Assembly (NCBI GenBank): GCA_029260955.1
Contig: JAJDCF010000053.1
Coordinates: 1-13,254, forward strand
Reading direction: 5' to 3'
Source of the DNA: Patescibacteria group bacterium
GTDB lineage: Bacteria > Patescibacteriota > Gracilibacteria > UM-FILTER-43-11
Length of the DNA stretch: 13,254 nt
Shown here: positions 13,246-13,254 of the stretch, in pieces
Numbering within the stretch: the stretch's first letter is position 1
How the letters are laid out: every line of letters starts with the position of its first letter
Translations under genes and position numbers: made by a program
The notes under the pieces: model-generated
The model's input: only the letters and a program-made list of their open reading frames with translations
The model's database searches: none
Told to the model about the DNA's origin: nothing

Positions 13246-13254
13246 CCCTTCCCC

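Noticed and set aside
1..13254. UGA reassigned to Gly or Trp
   Set aside because: All genes are full length in the standard code, without needing read-through of TGA, and the tRNA-Trp anticodon is CCA.
1..13254. CRISPR array, insertion sequence or prophage
   Set aside because: No regularly spaced repeats, transposase, integrase or phage structural gene was seen on either strand.

Overview
The window is 13.25 kb of gene-dense bacterial chromosome. It is moderately AT-rich, has no gene-free stretch longer than about 115 bases, and shows no insertion sequence, CRISPR array or phage gene. I count 17 protein genes: 16 complete and one cut by the left edge. One of these is a 44-residue Cys/Gly-rich peptide. 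There is also one tRNA. The best guess at origin is a Candidate Phyla Radiation (Patescibacteria) bacterium or a similar lineage. This rests on short leaders without Shine-Dalgarno sequences, an archaeal-like PyrD/PyrK pair and a compact mixed-strand layout. The assignment is an inference, because no ribosomal RNA or marker gene lies in the window. The genetic code appears standard: tRNA-Trp has anticodon CCA and all genes read through without internal stops. None of the 16 visible stop codons is TGA (11 TAA, 5 TAG).

Layout, left to right. (1) 1-1418, minus strand: pyrE, a 100-residue unknown protein, then nadC running off the edge, so UMP and NAD synthesis lie side by side. (2) 1533-3585, plus strand: trkA and trkH, which overlap by 20 bases and form a Trk/Ktr potassium uptake system. 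(3) 3601-8058, minus strand: a copper operon in the order csoR, an HMA/TauE-like/cupredoxin fusion, a SAM methyltransferase and copA. Its promoter overlaps a perfect inverted repeat (8083-8097) that is a likely CsoR operator. (4) 8147-8662, plus strand: a divergent multi-pass membrane protein with Cys pairs, sharing that intergenic region. (5) 8675-9515, minus strand: a ZIP metal transporter starting 11 bases after the 3' end of tRNA-Trp. (6) 9609-9953, plus strand: a small two-helix membrane protein, converging on the Cys/Gly-rich peptide gene (10010-10144, minus) with a bidirectional terminator between them. (7) 10231-13215, minus strand: msrA, peptidase E, pyrD and pyrK, with a probable second promoter before pyrD.

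How the parts fit. CsoR would release its promoter when Cu(I) rises. The fusion protein and CopA, each with a CxxC heavy-metal-binding domain, would then move Cu(I) within or across the membrane. The divergent Cys-pair membrane protein, the ZIP transporter and the Cys-rich peptide make 3.6-10.1 kb look like a metal-homeostasis neighbourhood. The methyltransferase inside the copper operon and the Cys-rich peptide with a strong promoter of its own are the least explained parts. PyrD, PyrK and PyrE supply two consecutive steps of UMP synthesis from two separate transcription units.
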